From the NCBI GenBank assembly GCA_009917455.1, contig QZDS01000011.1:1-64000 (forward strand): DNA of 64,000 nucleotides. The letters run 5' to 3'. The notes beneath the pieces are model-generated. The model did not search any database and was not told the DNA's origin. It saw only the letters and a list, made by a program, of their open reading frames with translations. Of this stretch, positions 1-7,628 are shown one piece after another. The translations under genes were made by a program, and so were the position numbers. The DNA comes from a bacterium 1xD8-48. GTDB lineage: Bacteria; Bacillota; Clostridia; Lachnospirales; Lachnospiraceae. Position 1 is the stretch's first letter, and every line of letters begins with the position of its first letter.

Positions 1-2
1 CT

Positions 3-716
3 TTACTGCACAAACTGCAGGTATGCCGCCGCAAAGTCCTCGTATCTTTTTGAAAGGGGCAGACTGATGCCGTTGGTAAGCGTCACCTCTGTTTTGTCAT
101 ACCCCTCGACATAGGCGAGGTTGACGAGATACCCCCTGTGTATCCGGAAAAACTGCCCCTGCAGTTCTTCCTCCAGCCTGCCGATCTTCTCATAATATTC
201 CAGTTCCCCATCTTTGAGGTACAGCACCACCTTATGGTTACGGCTCTCAATATAATAAATGCTATGAATTGGTACAGCCCTGCTTTCACACCCATACTGG
301 ATGACCAGCGTTTTCTTTTTCTGTTCCGCCTCAAATATGATCTGCGCCGCCGCCCGGTCAAAAACCTCGGCAAATCTCTGTTCGTCAATAGGTTTCAGGA
401 GATATTGGAATGCCCCCACGTCAAAAGCGTCATACACATACTTTTCGTATCCCGTGACAAAAATAATGACCGGCTGCCTCTCCAGTTCCATGCCTCTTAT
501 CCGCCTTGCCAGTTCCATCCCGTCCATACCGGATGCCGCTCCATCCAGCTCTATATCTAAGAACAGCAGGTCATACTCCGTTTGATCCAGCAAATATTCG
601 TCCGCAGACGCATACTCTGCAATTTCACACTCCGCCCCCTGTTTCCTGACCAGAGAGGATAAGTAAGCCCTTATATTCTTTTCATCATCACAGATCGCAA
701 TTTTTATAAAATCCAC
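3..716 (-). CDS. LytTR-family response regulator
   Basis: DNA-binding response regulator of the AgrA/LytR type, 237 aa. A receiver domain fills residues 4-120, with the acidic pocket at D10-D11, the phospho-acceptor at D54 (LLFLDIELDG) and the conserved Lys at about 108 (YLLKPI). A LytTR domain follows at about residues 135-235 (IYYIESRNHKV, FFRIHRGYLVN). The partner kinase would lie left of the window edge. The frame opens at a GTG that almost touches its GGAGGAGG ribosome site. Relatives usually begin M-x-K-I-A-I-C-D-D, so the true start may lie a few codons further in. A pair of 9-bp direct repeats about 57-86 bp upstream is a candidate self-regulation site. Confidence 0.92.
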   Translation of the reverse strand: MDFIKIAICDDEKNIRAYLSSLVRKQGAECEIAEYASADEYLLDQTEYDLLFLDIELDGAASGMDGMELARRIRGMELERQPVIIFVTGYEKYVYDAFDVGAFQYLLKPIDEQRFAEVFDRAAAQIIFEAEQKKKTLVIQYGCESRAVPIHSIYYIESRNHKVVLYLKDGELEYYEKIGRLEEELQGQFFRIHRGYLVNLAYVEGYDKTEVTLTNGISLPLSKRYEDFAAAYLQFVQ

Positions 717-772
717 CTCCTCCGGCTCTCACTTTTTATATCGTAAAAAATGGCATATTGTCTAACGCCGAT

Positions 773-802
773 AGCGTGAATAGCGGATTTGACAGCGTGA
801 AT
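773..802 (-). promoter_or_regulatory. Candidate LytTR operator (9-bp direct repeats)
   Basis: AGCGTGAAT occurs at 773-781 and again at 794-802. In the direction of the downstream regulator gene this reads ATTCACGCT, 12 bases, ATTCACGCT. Two 9-bp repeats separated by 12-13 bp is the arrangement known for AgrA-like LytTR proteins. A weak promoter (TTAGAC, 17 bp, GATATA) follows a few bases later. Binding is inferred from geometry; the repeat sequence is not the AgrA consensus. Confidence 0.4.
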
Positions 803-916
803 TCTTTTCCTCCCATCACACCAAAACGGCAAATGCTATTTACCTATTCGTCCGATATAAGGGAAACGCAAACCGCCGTGTAAGCATATTAACTCTGTTT
901 TCCCCGCTTTCCAATA

Positions 917-955
917 GGCAGACCGCCGCATATGGTGGTCTGCCATAGCGGCGGT
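917..955. repeat. Overlapping alternative hairpins
   Basis: Two inverted repeats share bases and cannot form together: GGCAGACC (917-924) with GGTCTGCC (937-944), and ACCGCCGC (922-929, extended by TATGG) with GCGGCGGT (948-955). The element lies between the ABC permease gene and the LytTR regulator gene, both read leftward. There is no T-tract, so it is not a standard intrinsic terminator. The rest of 717-990 shows no gene. Confidence 0.45.
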
Positions 956-990
956 TAGCTTTTGTCTTTGTATTGCAGATATTTCAGATT

Positions 991-2226
991 TTATGCCACT
1001 TGATGCTTACAGTATGAACGAACTGTCAAAAACAGAAACAGCGGAATTTCAACTGTGGCTGATACTAAAATGACGTATGGTGTCCAAAAACTCATATCTC
1101 CTATATGCAGGAAATTAAAATCGCAAAGCTGATAAAGAAAATTATTTTTCATACCTATGCCCGCTGATGGTAAAATCCCTCCAATCCATGTATCACCCAA
1201 AGCTCCATACGCAAATATGGGCAGAAACAGTATCACTATGGAAATCAACAACACTGTCAGGGAATCCCTGCATCTGGCAGATAAGAACAATGTGCAGCTA
1301 ACGATTGCCAGTACTGAGAGAAGTCCTGCAAGTACCAAAATAATCTGTAGCTGCCCTAAATTTATATTTGGCAGATTTATAACCGAAAACAGCATCTGAA
1401 ACGAAGTCTTCAGGCAGTCTGTGCCAAATGCAAGATTCAGGATTAACAGATGAATTGACATTCCCAAAATGAAAATAACTATGAATATGCAACAGACCGA
1501 CAAAATCCGTATAACAGCTAATTTCATGCGTCCGTATTTAGTACAGCGCAAAATACTGTCACTGCCAGTCTGATATTCATTGGCAAAAGCAGGGGAGGCA
1601 ATGGCAACACAAAGGATTGATAAAACCAAAATATACAATGTTGTATAATCAAATGCATCCCTGCTCATACCAGGATACAGGTAAAATGGCTGATCCACGT
1701 CTGCATACCTGCCTGCGGCAAACTGTCCGGCTGCCTCATATTCTTTCTGCTCAAGATTCATGGTATCGTCCAAATGAGAAACACATTTTTCATAAAAATA
1801 CTGTTCCACCTCATCAGGATCAATATCCATCAAGTCTGCACCAATGCCAGTTTTTGGATCAGCAAAGGCTTCTGTTAATCCCTTGAGCATAGGGCGGATA
1901 GCCATAATATTTTCAATATAAATGTCCAGTGGGACATCATTAAGTGTACCGTATTCTTTTACATAGGATTGATATGTCCGCAGGGCTTCCGCCAGCTTTT
2001 GCGGAGTAATGTTACCTGCTGTTTTTTCATAGTAATCCCTCTTAAACTGGATTGCCGGTAATCCATCTAATTCTATGATTTTCCCATCTTCTCCCGGACG
2101 GTTAATTGATTCAAAGCTGATTGGCAGATATGCCATTACGATAGACATTAAAAGTGCAGCAGCAAGCAATGTCAAAGTACGGCGTGACTTCATAATCCGT
2201 TTTATTTCTAATCGGAATAATCGCAT
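991..2226 (-). CDS. ABC-2 type exporter permease
   Basis: Membrane subunit of an ABC exporter, about 411 aa. The start is placed at MRLFRLEIKR, where GGGAGGG sits at good spacing, one base after the ATPase stop codon; the longer open frame into the ATPase gene is rejected. One membrane segment near the N terminus (TLLAAALLMSIVMAYL) is followed by a large extracytoplasmic domain with acidic stretches. About five segments lie in the second half, including ILSVCCIFIVIFILGM. The layout is typical of ABC-2 permeases. It pairs with the ATPase directly upstream. The substrate is unknown; context with VanZ and a VanRS-like pair suggests export of, or defence against, an envelope-active compound. Confidence 0.85.
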   Translation of the reverse strand: MRLFRLEIKRIMKSRRTLTLLAAALLMSIVMAYLPISFESINRPGEDGKIIELDGLPAIQFKRDYYEKTAGNITPQKLAEALRTYQSYVKEYGTLNDVPLDIYIENIMAIRPMLKGLTEAFADPKTGIGADLMDIDPDEVEQYFYEKCVSHLDDTMNLEQKEYEAAGQFAAGRYADVDQPFYLYPGMSRDAFDYTTLYILVLSILCVAIASPAFANEYQTGSDSILRCTKYGRMKLAVIRILSVCCIFIVIFILGMSIHLLILNLAFGTDCLKTSFQMLFSVINLPNINLGQLQIILVLAGLLSVLAIVSCTLFLSARCRDSLTVLLISIVILFLPIFAYGALGDTWIGGILPSAGIGMKNNFLYQLCDFNFLHIGDMSFWTPYVILVSATVEIPLFLFLTVRSYCKHQVA

Positions 2227-2227
2227 A

Positions 2228-3115
2228 TTAATTTCCCTCCCCTTCCAGATTTTCCTGCGGAAAATACCAAAGATACAAGTCCTCAAGCCGGGGTAATGCA
2301 GCAACTGCCCCGGAAATTTCAGGTGTTTCAGATAAATACCGGATGGATACCTGCCCGTTATCTTCACTTCGCTGATTTATCACCCTGAGCCGCATTTCAT
2401 AGCTGACTAAATCTTTTGCTGGTATGGTACAAGTCCACACTTTTCCTTCAATCTCCTTCACAAGCTCATCTGTTGTTCCTATATCCACAATTTTTCCTGC
2501 CTTCATAATGGCGTTTCTTGTCGCAATATACTCAATGTCAGAAACAATATGGGTAGAAATCAGCACAATTCTGTCATGTGAAAATTCCGAAATAAAGTTA
2601 CGGAAGCGTACCCTCTCCCCAGGGTCAAGCCCTGCCGTTGGTTCATCCATCACAAGAATTTTCGGTTCATTCAGCATAGCCTGTGCGATACCGACACGAC
2701 GCTTCATGCCTCCTGACAGTTTTGCTATCTTTTTCCCTTTTACATCAGAAAGTGTAAGCACATCCAAAAGATAATTGATTTTCTTTGCTGTTTCTTTTGC
2801 AGGAACATCTTTCAGGGCAGCTACATATTCCAGATAATCCTTTACTGTAAAATCACGGGAATATCCAAAATCCTGCGGCAGGAAACCAAAGATGTCCCGA
2901 TAGGCTTCTCCCATTTTGCGGATATCCGTACCATCATAACAGATCACCCCACTGGTAGGTGTCATAATGCCGGCAACCATACGCATGAGAGTAGTCTTCC
3001 CCGCACCATTAGCGCCAAGCAGTCCCCAAACCCCCGGCGTGAGGGTAAGACTGGCATCATCCACAGCCATTTTGTCTTTAAACTGTTTCGTTAAATGTTC
3101 AATTTTCAGTTCCAT
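2228..3115 (-). CDS. ABC transporter ATP-binding protein (BcrA/NatA type)
   Basis: Cytoplasmic ATPase of 295 aa that powers the adjacent permease. Walker A is GANGAGKTT at residues 34-42, the signature is LSGGMKRRVGIAQ, Walker B is ILVMDEPTAGLDP, and the H-loop is ISTHIVSD. The C-terminal extension of about 80 residues is typical of the bacitracin/lantibiotic and Nat exporter group. It is a close relative in layout of the second ABC pair at 46.8-48.9 kb. Its own promoter region (3116-3303) carries two palindromes and regulator-like boxes, suggesting inducible expression separate from the kinase gene. Confidence 0.93.
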   Translation of the reverse strand: MELKIEHLTKQFKDKMAVDDASLTLTPGVWGLLGANGAGKTTLMRMVAGIMTPTSGVICYDGTDIRKMGEAYRDIFGFLPQDFGYSRDFTVKDYLEYVAALKDVPAKETAKKINYLLDVLTLSDVKGKKIAKLSGGMKRRVGIAQAMLNEPKILVMDEPTAGLDPGERVRFRNFISEFSHDRIVLISTHIVSDIEYIATRNAIMKAGKIVDIGTTDELVKEIEGKVWTCTIPAKDLVSYEMRLRVINQRSEDNGQVSIRYLSETPEISGAVAALPRLEDLYLWYFPQENLEGEGN

Positions 3116-3168
3116 TACACAACTCCTTTTCCAATCCTGTTTCCAAGGGATTTATTCAACATCAAATA

Positions 3169-3201
3169 CCCCTGTCCAGTAAAAATTGTACCAAACAGGG
3201 G
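3169..3201 (-). promoter_or_regulatory. Promoter of the ABC exporter genes with flanking inverted repeat
   Basis: On the gene strand a -10-like TACAAT (3186-3191) sits inside an inverted repeat CCCCTGT...ACAGGGG (3169-3175 and 3195-3201). The best -35 candidate, TTGAGA, is 19 bp upstream, longer than ideal, so the promoter may need an activator. Confidence 0.4.
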
Positions 3202-3232
3202 CATTTCAATCTCAAATTTTGGAATGGAATAA

Positions 3233-3249
3233 TCCTAAGAATTTCCTAA
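3233..3249 (-). promoter_or_regulatory. Candidate response-regulator box upstream of ABC genes
   Basis: On the gene strand the sequence is TTAGGA, five bases, TTAGGA: tandem half-sites on an 11-bp period, the usual spacing for OmpR-family dimers. A matching arrangement (TTAGGA, five bases, TTAATA) lies in front of the VanR-like gene at 5714-5730, at a similar distance from its -10 element. Confidence 0.42.
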
Positions 3250-3255
3250 TACTTG

Positions 3256-3286
3256 ACTATGAAATGCTTTTTTTGCATTTCATAGT
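3256..3286. repeat. Perfect 12-bp palindrome with homopolymer loop
   Basis: ACTATGAAATGC (3256-3267), seven T, then GCATTTCATAGT (3275-3286). The arms match perfectly. It lies between the kinase stop codon and the ABC promoter. It could end kinase transcription or act as an operator; the loop is oligo-A on the gene strand and there is no T-tract after the stem on that strand. Confidence 0.6.
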
Positions 3287-3303
3287 ATGGAACGTATATT
3301 TTC

Positions 3304-4368
3304 CTAATCAGAAACCGGGAGTGTAATTGTAAATGTGACTGTTTCCCCATTGCTCTGTGCCGTTATCTCACCACCATGCAGGCTGATAATCTCCTTTGCA
3401 ATAGAAAGGCCAAGCCCCGCCCCGCCTGTGTCTGACAGCCGGGCCTCATCTAAACGGCTGAACTTCTCAAAAATATGCACTAGCTTATCTTCCGGGATTG
3501 TCTGTCCGTGGTTTCGGAATACTACGATAGCATTTCTTCCTTTCTTTTCTGCCGATATGCTGATCTCCGTATCCGGATAACTGTAAGCCGCCGCATTTTT
3601 CAAAAGGTTATTAAATACCCTTGCCAGCTTTTCCGGATCGCCTGTTACAACCAGCCCGTCCCCGGCAGAAACTCTGGCAGTGTTCCCCCTTGCAGACAAG
3701 GCAGGATACAGTTCATCTGTCACCTGGGATAAAAGGGCATATAAGTCAACCTGCATTTTTTTCAACTGCACTGCTGCCGTATGGTATCGCGTGATTTCAA
3801 ATAACTCATTGATCAGCATTTCCAGACGTTCTGATTTTTCAAGGGCAATTCCCACATACTTGACTTTTTGCTCTGCCGGCATATCCGGGGCCTCGTCAAG
3901 CAGGCTCAAGTAGCCGATTACTGCCGTCAGCGGCGTGCGGATGTCATGAGCCAGGTACATGACCAGTTCGTTCTTTCTGTCTTCCGCTTCTTTTACAGCC
4001 TGATTACTAAGCAGTATGGACATTTTAATCTGGTTCATCTGCTTTTCCACTTCCCGGAGCGGTTCTGACAGCTCAATCGCAGCGTTATTCTGTTCATATA
4101 CCGTCTGTGCAGCATTTATCACCTCATCCAGATAATCCCAAGGTTTCCTCCAGTAATGGTAAAAAATAACGGACAGGCCAATGACAAGGTAAAAAAAATA
4201 AAGCACATCCAGCCGCAGATACAGCCATTCAGAAATCCGGCCTGCCGACCTTGATAAAATGTATTCAAGCAACGGCATTACGGCAAGACCTGCTGCCGTA
4301 TAAGCAGGCACAATAGCCAAAAGGCGGATCCGCAATTTTTCCCTTGCCGGGAAACTCTGTTTTTTCAT
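3304..4368 (-). CDS. VanS-like sensor histidine kinase
   Basis: Membrane histidine kinase, 354 aa. Two membrane segments lie at about residues 15-37 and 55-73 with almost no extracytoplasmic loop, so it probably senses within or at the membrane. The phospho-acceptor is H141 in YLAHDIRTPLTAV. The catalytic domain shows the N box NNLLKNAAAY and the G box GGAGLGLSIAKEI. The layout resembles VanS of the glycopeptide-type clusters. It follows VanZ and the VanR-like regulator in one leftward operon. No vanHAX ligase genes are present here, so vancomycin resistance should not be inferred. Confidence 0.9.
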   Translation of the reverse strand: MKKQSFPAREKLRIRLLAIVPAYTAAGLAVMPLLEYILSRSAGRISEWLYLRLDVLYFFYLVIGLSVIFYHYWRKPWDYLDEVINAAQTVYEQNNAAIELSEPLREVEKQMNQIKMSILLSNQAVKEAEDRKNELVMYLAHDIRTPLTAVIGYLSLLDEAPDMPAEQKVKYVGIALEKSERLEMLINELFEITRYHTAAVQLKKMQVDLYALLSQVTDELYPALSARGNTARVSAGDGLVVTGDPEKLARVFNNLLKNAAAYSYPDTEISISAEKKGRNAIVVFRNHGQTIPEDKLVHIFEKFSRLDEARLSDTGGAGLGLSIAKEIISLHGGEITAQSNGETVTFTITLPVSD

Positions 4369-4380
4369 GAAACACCTCCA

Positions 4381-4899
4381 TCAGTTTGCCATCAGAAGGA
4401 CTGACAAACCGCCTGTTACCAATATTGTAACAACAACGGCGAAAACCACAATAACAGTTTCTGCCCGGTTTCTGCTCCGGAATATCCTAACGGCAGACCA
4501 ATATATGCCAATCCCCGCCATCCCTCCACAGGTATTTGTTATGATGTCTGTTATGTCCGTCCCTCCGACTGCCAGAATATATTGAAGAACTTCTAAGATA
4601 AAACTGGTCATTAGAATAAGAAAAAACTTTACCCATAACCCCGGCTCTTTTTTCAGCATACATAAATAGATGCCATATGGGATAAATATCGCAACATTTT
4701 CCAATACCTCTTTCAAATGGAAACCCGTTCCAATCTCATTGTCATAATAAAACGGAATCAGATTGATACCCCTGATTCTGTCCAGCTCATGGATTGATAA
4801 TTGCAGTTTGAACAATATAATCCATACCAACAGAATCAAATAAACAGCAAACAAAAATTGTACAAGACAGTTTAGACCCACCTTTTTCCTTTCTTCCAT
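4381..4899 (-). CDS. VanZ-family membrane protein
   Basis: Small membrane protein, about 172 aa from MEERKK, which has AAGGAGA at good spacing; eight upstream codons of the open frame are left out. Segments are visible at the N terminus (FLFAVYLILLVWIILF), in the middle (FIPYGIYLCML; FFLILMTSFILEVLQY) and at the C terminus. The family motifs N-x-I-P-F and E-x-x-Q are present (GINLIPFYY, EVLQYILAVGGTDITD). VanZ-like proteins are linked with low-level tolerance to glycopeptides and lipoglycopeptides. Its position between regulator and kinase genes suggests co-regulation with them. Confidence 0.88.
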   Translation of the reverse strand: MEERKKVGLNCLVQFLFAVYLILLVWIILFKLQLSIHELDRIRGINLIPFYYDNEIGTGFHLKEVLENVAIFIPYGIYLCMLKKEPGLWVKFFLILMTSFILEVLQYILAVGGTDITDIITNTCGGMAGIGIYWSAVRIFRSRNRAETVIVVFAVVVTILVTGGLSVLLMAN

Positions 4900-4928
4900 A
4901 AATATCTCCTTATCCGGGAACAAACAGG

Positions 4929-5624
4929 TTATATCTTATAACCCACTCCCCATACTGTTTTTATATATTTTGGTTTTTCTGCCGTATCTTTCAGTTTCTC
5001 CCTCAAATGGCGGACATGTACTGTAATCGTGCTGCTGTTCTTACTGTAATATTCATCTTCCCACACCCTATGGAACAGTTCTTCCAAAGTCACAACCATG
5101 CCCTGGTTTTCCAACAGAATGCGTAGGATGGAAAACTCCGTAGGTGTTAAAGATACAGCCTCCCCGCCAAGCTCACATTCATAGGTCTGCATATTAAGAA
5201 CCAGCTTTTTATAAGTAAGGACTTTTGCAGGCTCATTTTGCGGCAGTATCGGGGTATACTTTTTATATCTCCGAAGCTGTGCCTTCACCCTGGCAATCAG
5301 TTCAAGGGGACGGAATGGTTTTGTCACATAATCATCCGCTCCCAGCGTCAGTCCTGTAATCTTATCCATTTCCTCATCTTTTGCCGTCAGCATGATCACA
5401 GGATAAGTATATTTTTCACGGATTTTCTGACAAAGGGTAAAACCATCGATATCAGGCAGCATGATATCAAGAATTGCGAGATCAGCTTCTTCATTTTCGA
5501 TAAAAGCCAACGCTTCCCTTGCAGAATAATATTTATAAATGGTGTAATTTTCATTCATCAGATAAACTTCAAGCAGATCTGCAATATCCTTTTCATCATC
5601 AACAATCAAAATCCTTTCAGACAT
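4929..5624 (-). CDS. VanR-like OmpR-family response regulator
   Basis: Response regulator of 231 aa. The receiver has D9-D10, phospho-site D53 (LAILDIMLPDIDG), T80 and K102 (DDYVTKPF). The C-terminal winged helix shows LTPTEFSILRILLENQGMV and VRHLREKL. Strong likeness by eye to VanR proteins. It is the first gene of the leftward regulator/VanZ/kinase group. Upstream boxes at 5714-5730 match those before the ABC genes, consistent with self-control plus control of the exporter. Confidence 0.93.
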   Translation of the reverse strand: MSERILIVDDEKDIADLLEVYLMNENYTIYKYYSAREALAFIENEEADLAILDIMLPDIDGFTLCQKIREKYTYPVIMLTAKDEEMDKITGLTLGADDYVTKPFRPLELIARVKAQLRRYKKYTPILPQNEPAKVLTYKKLVLNMQTYECELGGEAVSLTPTEFSILRILLENQGMVVTLEELFHRVWEDEYYSKNSSTITVHVRHLREKLKDTAEKPKYIKTVWGVGYKI

Positions 5625-5713
5625 ACAGGCCGCCTCCCTCTATGTTAAAACTATCTATTCCTATGAATTTATCATATTTTCTTTCAAAAATCCCAATAAA
5701 ACGCATGAGATAT

Positions 5714-5730
5714 TATTAAGATTCTCCTAA
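5714..5730 (-). promoter_or_regulatory. Candidate response-regulator box upstream of VanR-like gene
   Basis: Gene-strand reading: TTAGGA, GAATC, TTAATA, an 11-bp period. It matches the box at 3233-3249 in both sequence and spacing. A -10-like TATGAT lies about 54 bases downstream, against about 59 bases to TACAAT at the ABC promoter. Confidence 0.4.
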
Positions 5731-5938
5731 TCCCGCCAAATATCCATCAATATATTTATTTCGCATCTTTCATCATTAGCCGCACAAACTCCATATCACA
5801 TATCTACTGTTCGCCATTTCCTATTACTTCGGCAGAATACCGTTCCCACTAAAGCAAAACCATCCGCTGATTTATGCCATAAAAATTCTCTGTTTTTGTC
5901 CGATTGTGCGAAAGGGCTATTTTGTAAGAATGGAAAGC

Positions 5939-5968
5939 AAAAAGGAGCCATTGAACAGCCCCCTTTTC
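5939..5968 (-). terminator. Intrinsic terminator, leftward
   Basis: On the leftward strand AAAAGGGGGC pairs with GCTCCTTTTT (two G-U pairs) around a nine-base loop, and the second arm provides the T-tract. It follows the MBL gene and its downstream fragment. A very similar element, with the same loop core GAACAGCCC, lies at 9916-9949. The remainder of 5625-5938 shows no gene. Confidence 0.6.
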
Positions 5969-5972
5969 ACAC

Positions 5973-6090
5973 TTATTCCATCTCCCTAAACGTGTCGGCC
6001 ATTCCCCCGACAAGGCTCCACTGGCGCTGCATATAAGATTTCAGATTTTCCGTGCTTTGCCTGTATGCCTCCTGGACTGTTTCCGGATCA
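5973..6090 (-). pseudogene. 3' fragment of an unknown gene, copy 1
   Basis: Reading leftward, an open stretch of about 38 codons ends in a stop at 5973-5975 and encodes ...EAYRQSTENLKSYMQ..., then VGGMADTFREME. A near copy (EAYRQSMEHLKFYMQ...VGGMAGTFREMA) lies at 7629-7735, also just downstream of an MBL C-terminal coding region. Conservation of the frame in both copies shows that it was once coding. There is no start codon with a ribosome site. The parent protein is not recognised. Confidence 0.5.
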
Positions 6091-6475
6091 TAAAATTATG
6101 CTTTCTGCCAAAGCAGCATAGCGTCCTGAAATTCAGCCGACAATCTCCCGGTATCCTTCAGCCATGAAAGGTAAGACCGCACCGTACTTCCCACCAGCAC
6201 ATACTGCTCAAAATTCATGGAAAGACCATAGCCTTTGAACACTTCCTGCAAAATACGCTCAAAACATATCGGCTCCTTGCAAATAGACAAAATCTCCTCC
6301 GCCACTTCATGTACCTTATCCCTGTTGTATCGGACAAGTTTCTTTATATCGGCAGACGCCTCCGCATGGGCGGGAACGAACATGGCCGCTTCCATATCTT
6401 CCACCATATCCAGTGTTTTCAGATATGCCTCCACGTCATAAATGAATGAAACGGCATATTTATCCAACGTTTCCC
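5973..6475. repeat. Direct repeat A (about 0.5 kb), copy 1
   Basis: This stretch, holding the unknown 3' fragment and the MBL C-terminal coding half, is repeated in the same orientation at 7629-8143 with scattered differences and one diverged patch around the MBL stop codon. The two copies flank the MBL 5' half and the Xre-cupin gene. Confidence 0.75.
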
Positions 6476-6974
6476 TGCTGCTGATGCAGTCCGCAAGGAA
6501 CACCACATTATCCGGCATACGGAATCCTACCATGTCAAAAAAATGCCCCGGCAAGGGTATCACCTCGATCTCCTTCGGAAATCTTTCATCAGAAAAATCC
6601 GTCACATCGCTCTCCTGTGCCATCAGGAATTTGTGCCGCAAATCCTTACACGGATAGCCACCATAAAGGAAAGATGGCTCCAATACCGGGTATTTTGTGA
6701 AAGACGCTTCAATTCCTCCGGAATAAACCTTACACCCCGTCTGCCCCTGCAGGTACTTGTTTCCGCCGATATGGTCTGCATTGGAGTGGGTATTCAATAT
6801 GGCGGTTAGACGCCATCCGTTATTATCCAGTATCTGCCTGACTCTCCTTCCCGCATCTTTGTCATTCCCACTATCCACCAGATAGACGTTCTCACTGGCC
6901 GCCACATAGACGCCTATCTTCGCCGGGCAGTTTATGTAATAGCATTTCTCACTGGCCTGAACCAATTCATACAT
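6096..6974 (-). CDS. MBL-fold metallohydrolase, copy 1
   Basis: Soluble 292-aa protein of the metallo-beta-lactamase fold. The metal motif is T-H-S-N-A-D-H-I-G-G near residues 62-71: the second His of the usual HxHxDH is Asn. Other expected ligands are visible (GHFFDM, LADCISS, PAHAEAS). The C-terminal 80 residues look like a winged-helix or dimer arm. It follows the Xre-cupin regulator by 15 bp, so the two are probably one operon. A 77-83% type relative (by eye) lies at 28671-29549, and a truncated copy at 7753-8143. Substrate unknown; there is no signal peptide, so a beta-lactamase role is unlikely. Confidence 0.88.
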   Translation of the reverse strand: MYELVQASEKCYYINCPAKIGVYVAASENVYLVDSGNDKDAGRRVRQILDNNGWRLTAILNTHSNADHIGGNKYLQGQTGCKVYSGGIEASFTKYPVLEPSFLYGGYPCKDLRHKFLMAQESDVTDFSDERFPKEIEVIPLPGHFFDMVGFRMPDNVVFLADCISSRETLDKYAVSFIYDVEAYLKTLDMVEDMEAAMFVPAHAEASADIKKLVRYNRDKVHEVAEEILSICKEPICFERILQEVFKGYGLSMNFEQYVLVGSTVRSYLSWLKDTGRLSAEFQDAMLLWQKA

Positions 6975-6989
6975 TTTCCGTTTCCTCCT

Positions 6990-7547
6990 TTAATTATTCG
7001 GATAAAATATCACGTTATAGGCGGTGCAGGCTTTATCTGAAACATTGTGGTATGCATGGGAAACATCCGCCCTGAAGCGTATTGACTGTTTTTCCTCCAG
7101 CAGCACTTCCTTCCCGCCCATTACCATTTTCAGCGTCCCCTGCACCAGAAAAACATATTCTTCCACGCCCGCCACATGGGGAAGTGATTCATGGCGCACT
7201 CCTGCATCAAACTCAATATAGAACACCTCCACATTCCGCACTGGGTCAAAGGGAAACAGCGGGTAAGCCCGCATCCCTCCGTTTTCCTCCGTGATCACAT
7301 TTTCCCCATCAAGCCCGGCGACCATGTATTCCGCTTCTTCCTGTTTGCAGAAAAAGGATAATGGGATTTTCAGCCCTGTTGAAATCTTCCATAAAATGTT
7401 GATGGTGGGCGAGGACTGCCCGCGCTCAATCTGTCCCAACATGGGCTTGCTCACGCCAGTAAGTTCCGCAACATCATCCAGCGTGAGCTGCCTTGTATTC
7501 CGGATTTCTTTCAGCCGCTCTCCTATCTTCAATGAAACCTGCTCCAC
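6990..7547 (-). CDS. Xre-family regulator with cupin domain
   Basis: Transcription factor of about 185 aa. The GTG start at 7547 has AAAGGAGG four bases upstream and is preferred over the longer frame. The helix-turn-helix lies at about residues 5-60 (LTLDDVAELTGVSKPMLGQ). The C-terminal cupin at about 100-180 has LPHVAGVEEYVFLVQG and ends near VSHAYHN. This HTH_3 plus cupin_2 layout is common in metabolite-responsive repressors. The leftward promoter has TATAAT at 7584-7589, flanked by two TTTGATA copies that could be operator half-sites. It probably controls the MBL gene that follows. Confidence 0.92.
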   Translation of the reverse strand: MEQVSLKIGERLKEIRNTRQLTLDDVAELTGVSKPMLGQIERGQSSPTINILWKISTGLKIPLSFFCKQEEAEYMVAGLDGENVITEENGGMRAYPLFPFDPVRNVEVFYIEFDAGVRHESLPHVAGVEEYVFLVQGTLKMVMGGKEVLLEEKQSIRFRADVSHAYHNVSDKACTAYNVIFYPNN

Positions 7548-7559
7548 GATTCCTCCTTT

Positions 7560-7600
7560 GGTATGTTTTATCAAACAAAATATATTATAACATATCAAAG
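7560..7600 (-). promoter_or_regulatory. Promoter of the Xre-cupin gene
   Basis: Gene-strand TATAAT at 7584-7589 is bracketed by TTTGATA repeats about 23 bp apart. The -35 is weak (TTTCAT, 17 bp). The direct repeats are candidate self-operator half-sites. Confidence 0.45.
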
Positions 7601-7628
7601 GACAAAATGAAAGAGCCTGACAGCCCAT

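Noticed and set aside
991-2367. Longer form of the ABC permease starting at 2367
   Set aside because: The extra 47 codons overlap the ATPase gene, while a proper ribosome site precedes the ATG at 2226.
2228-5624. Vancomycin-resistance operon
   Set aside because: VanR-, VanS- and VanZ-like proteins are present, but no vanH, ligase or vanX gene; the genes lead to an ABC exporter instead.
6096-6974. Secreted metallo-beta-lactamase
   Set aside because: No signal peptide, altered HxNxDH motif, operon with an intracellular regulator; only the fold is shared with beta-lactamases.
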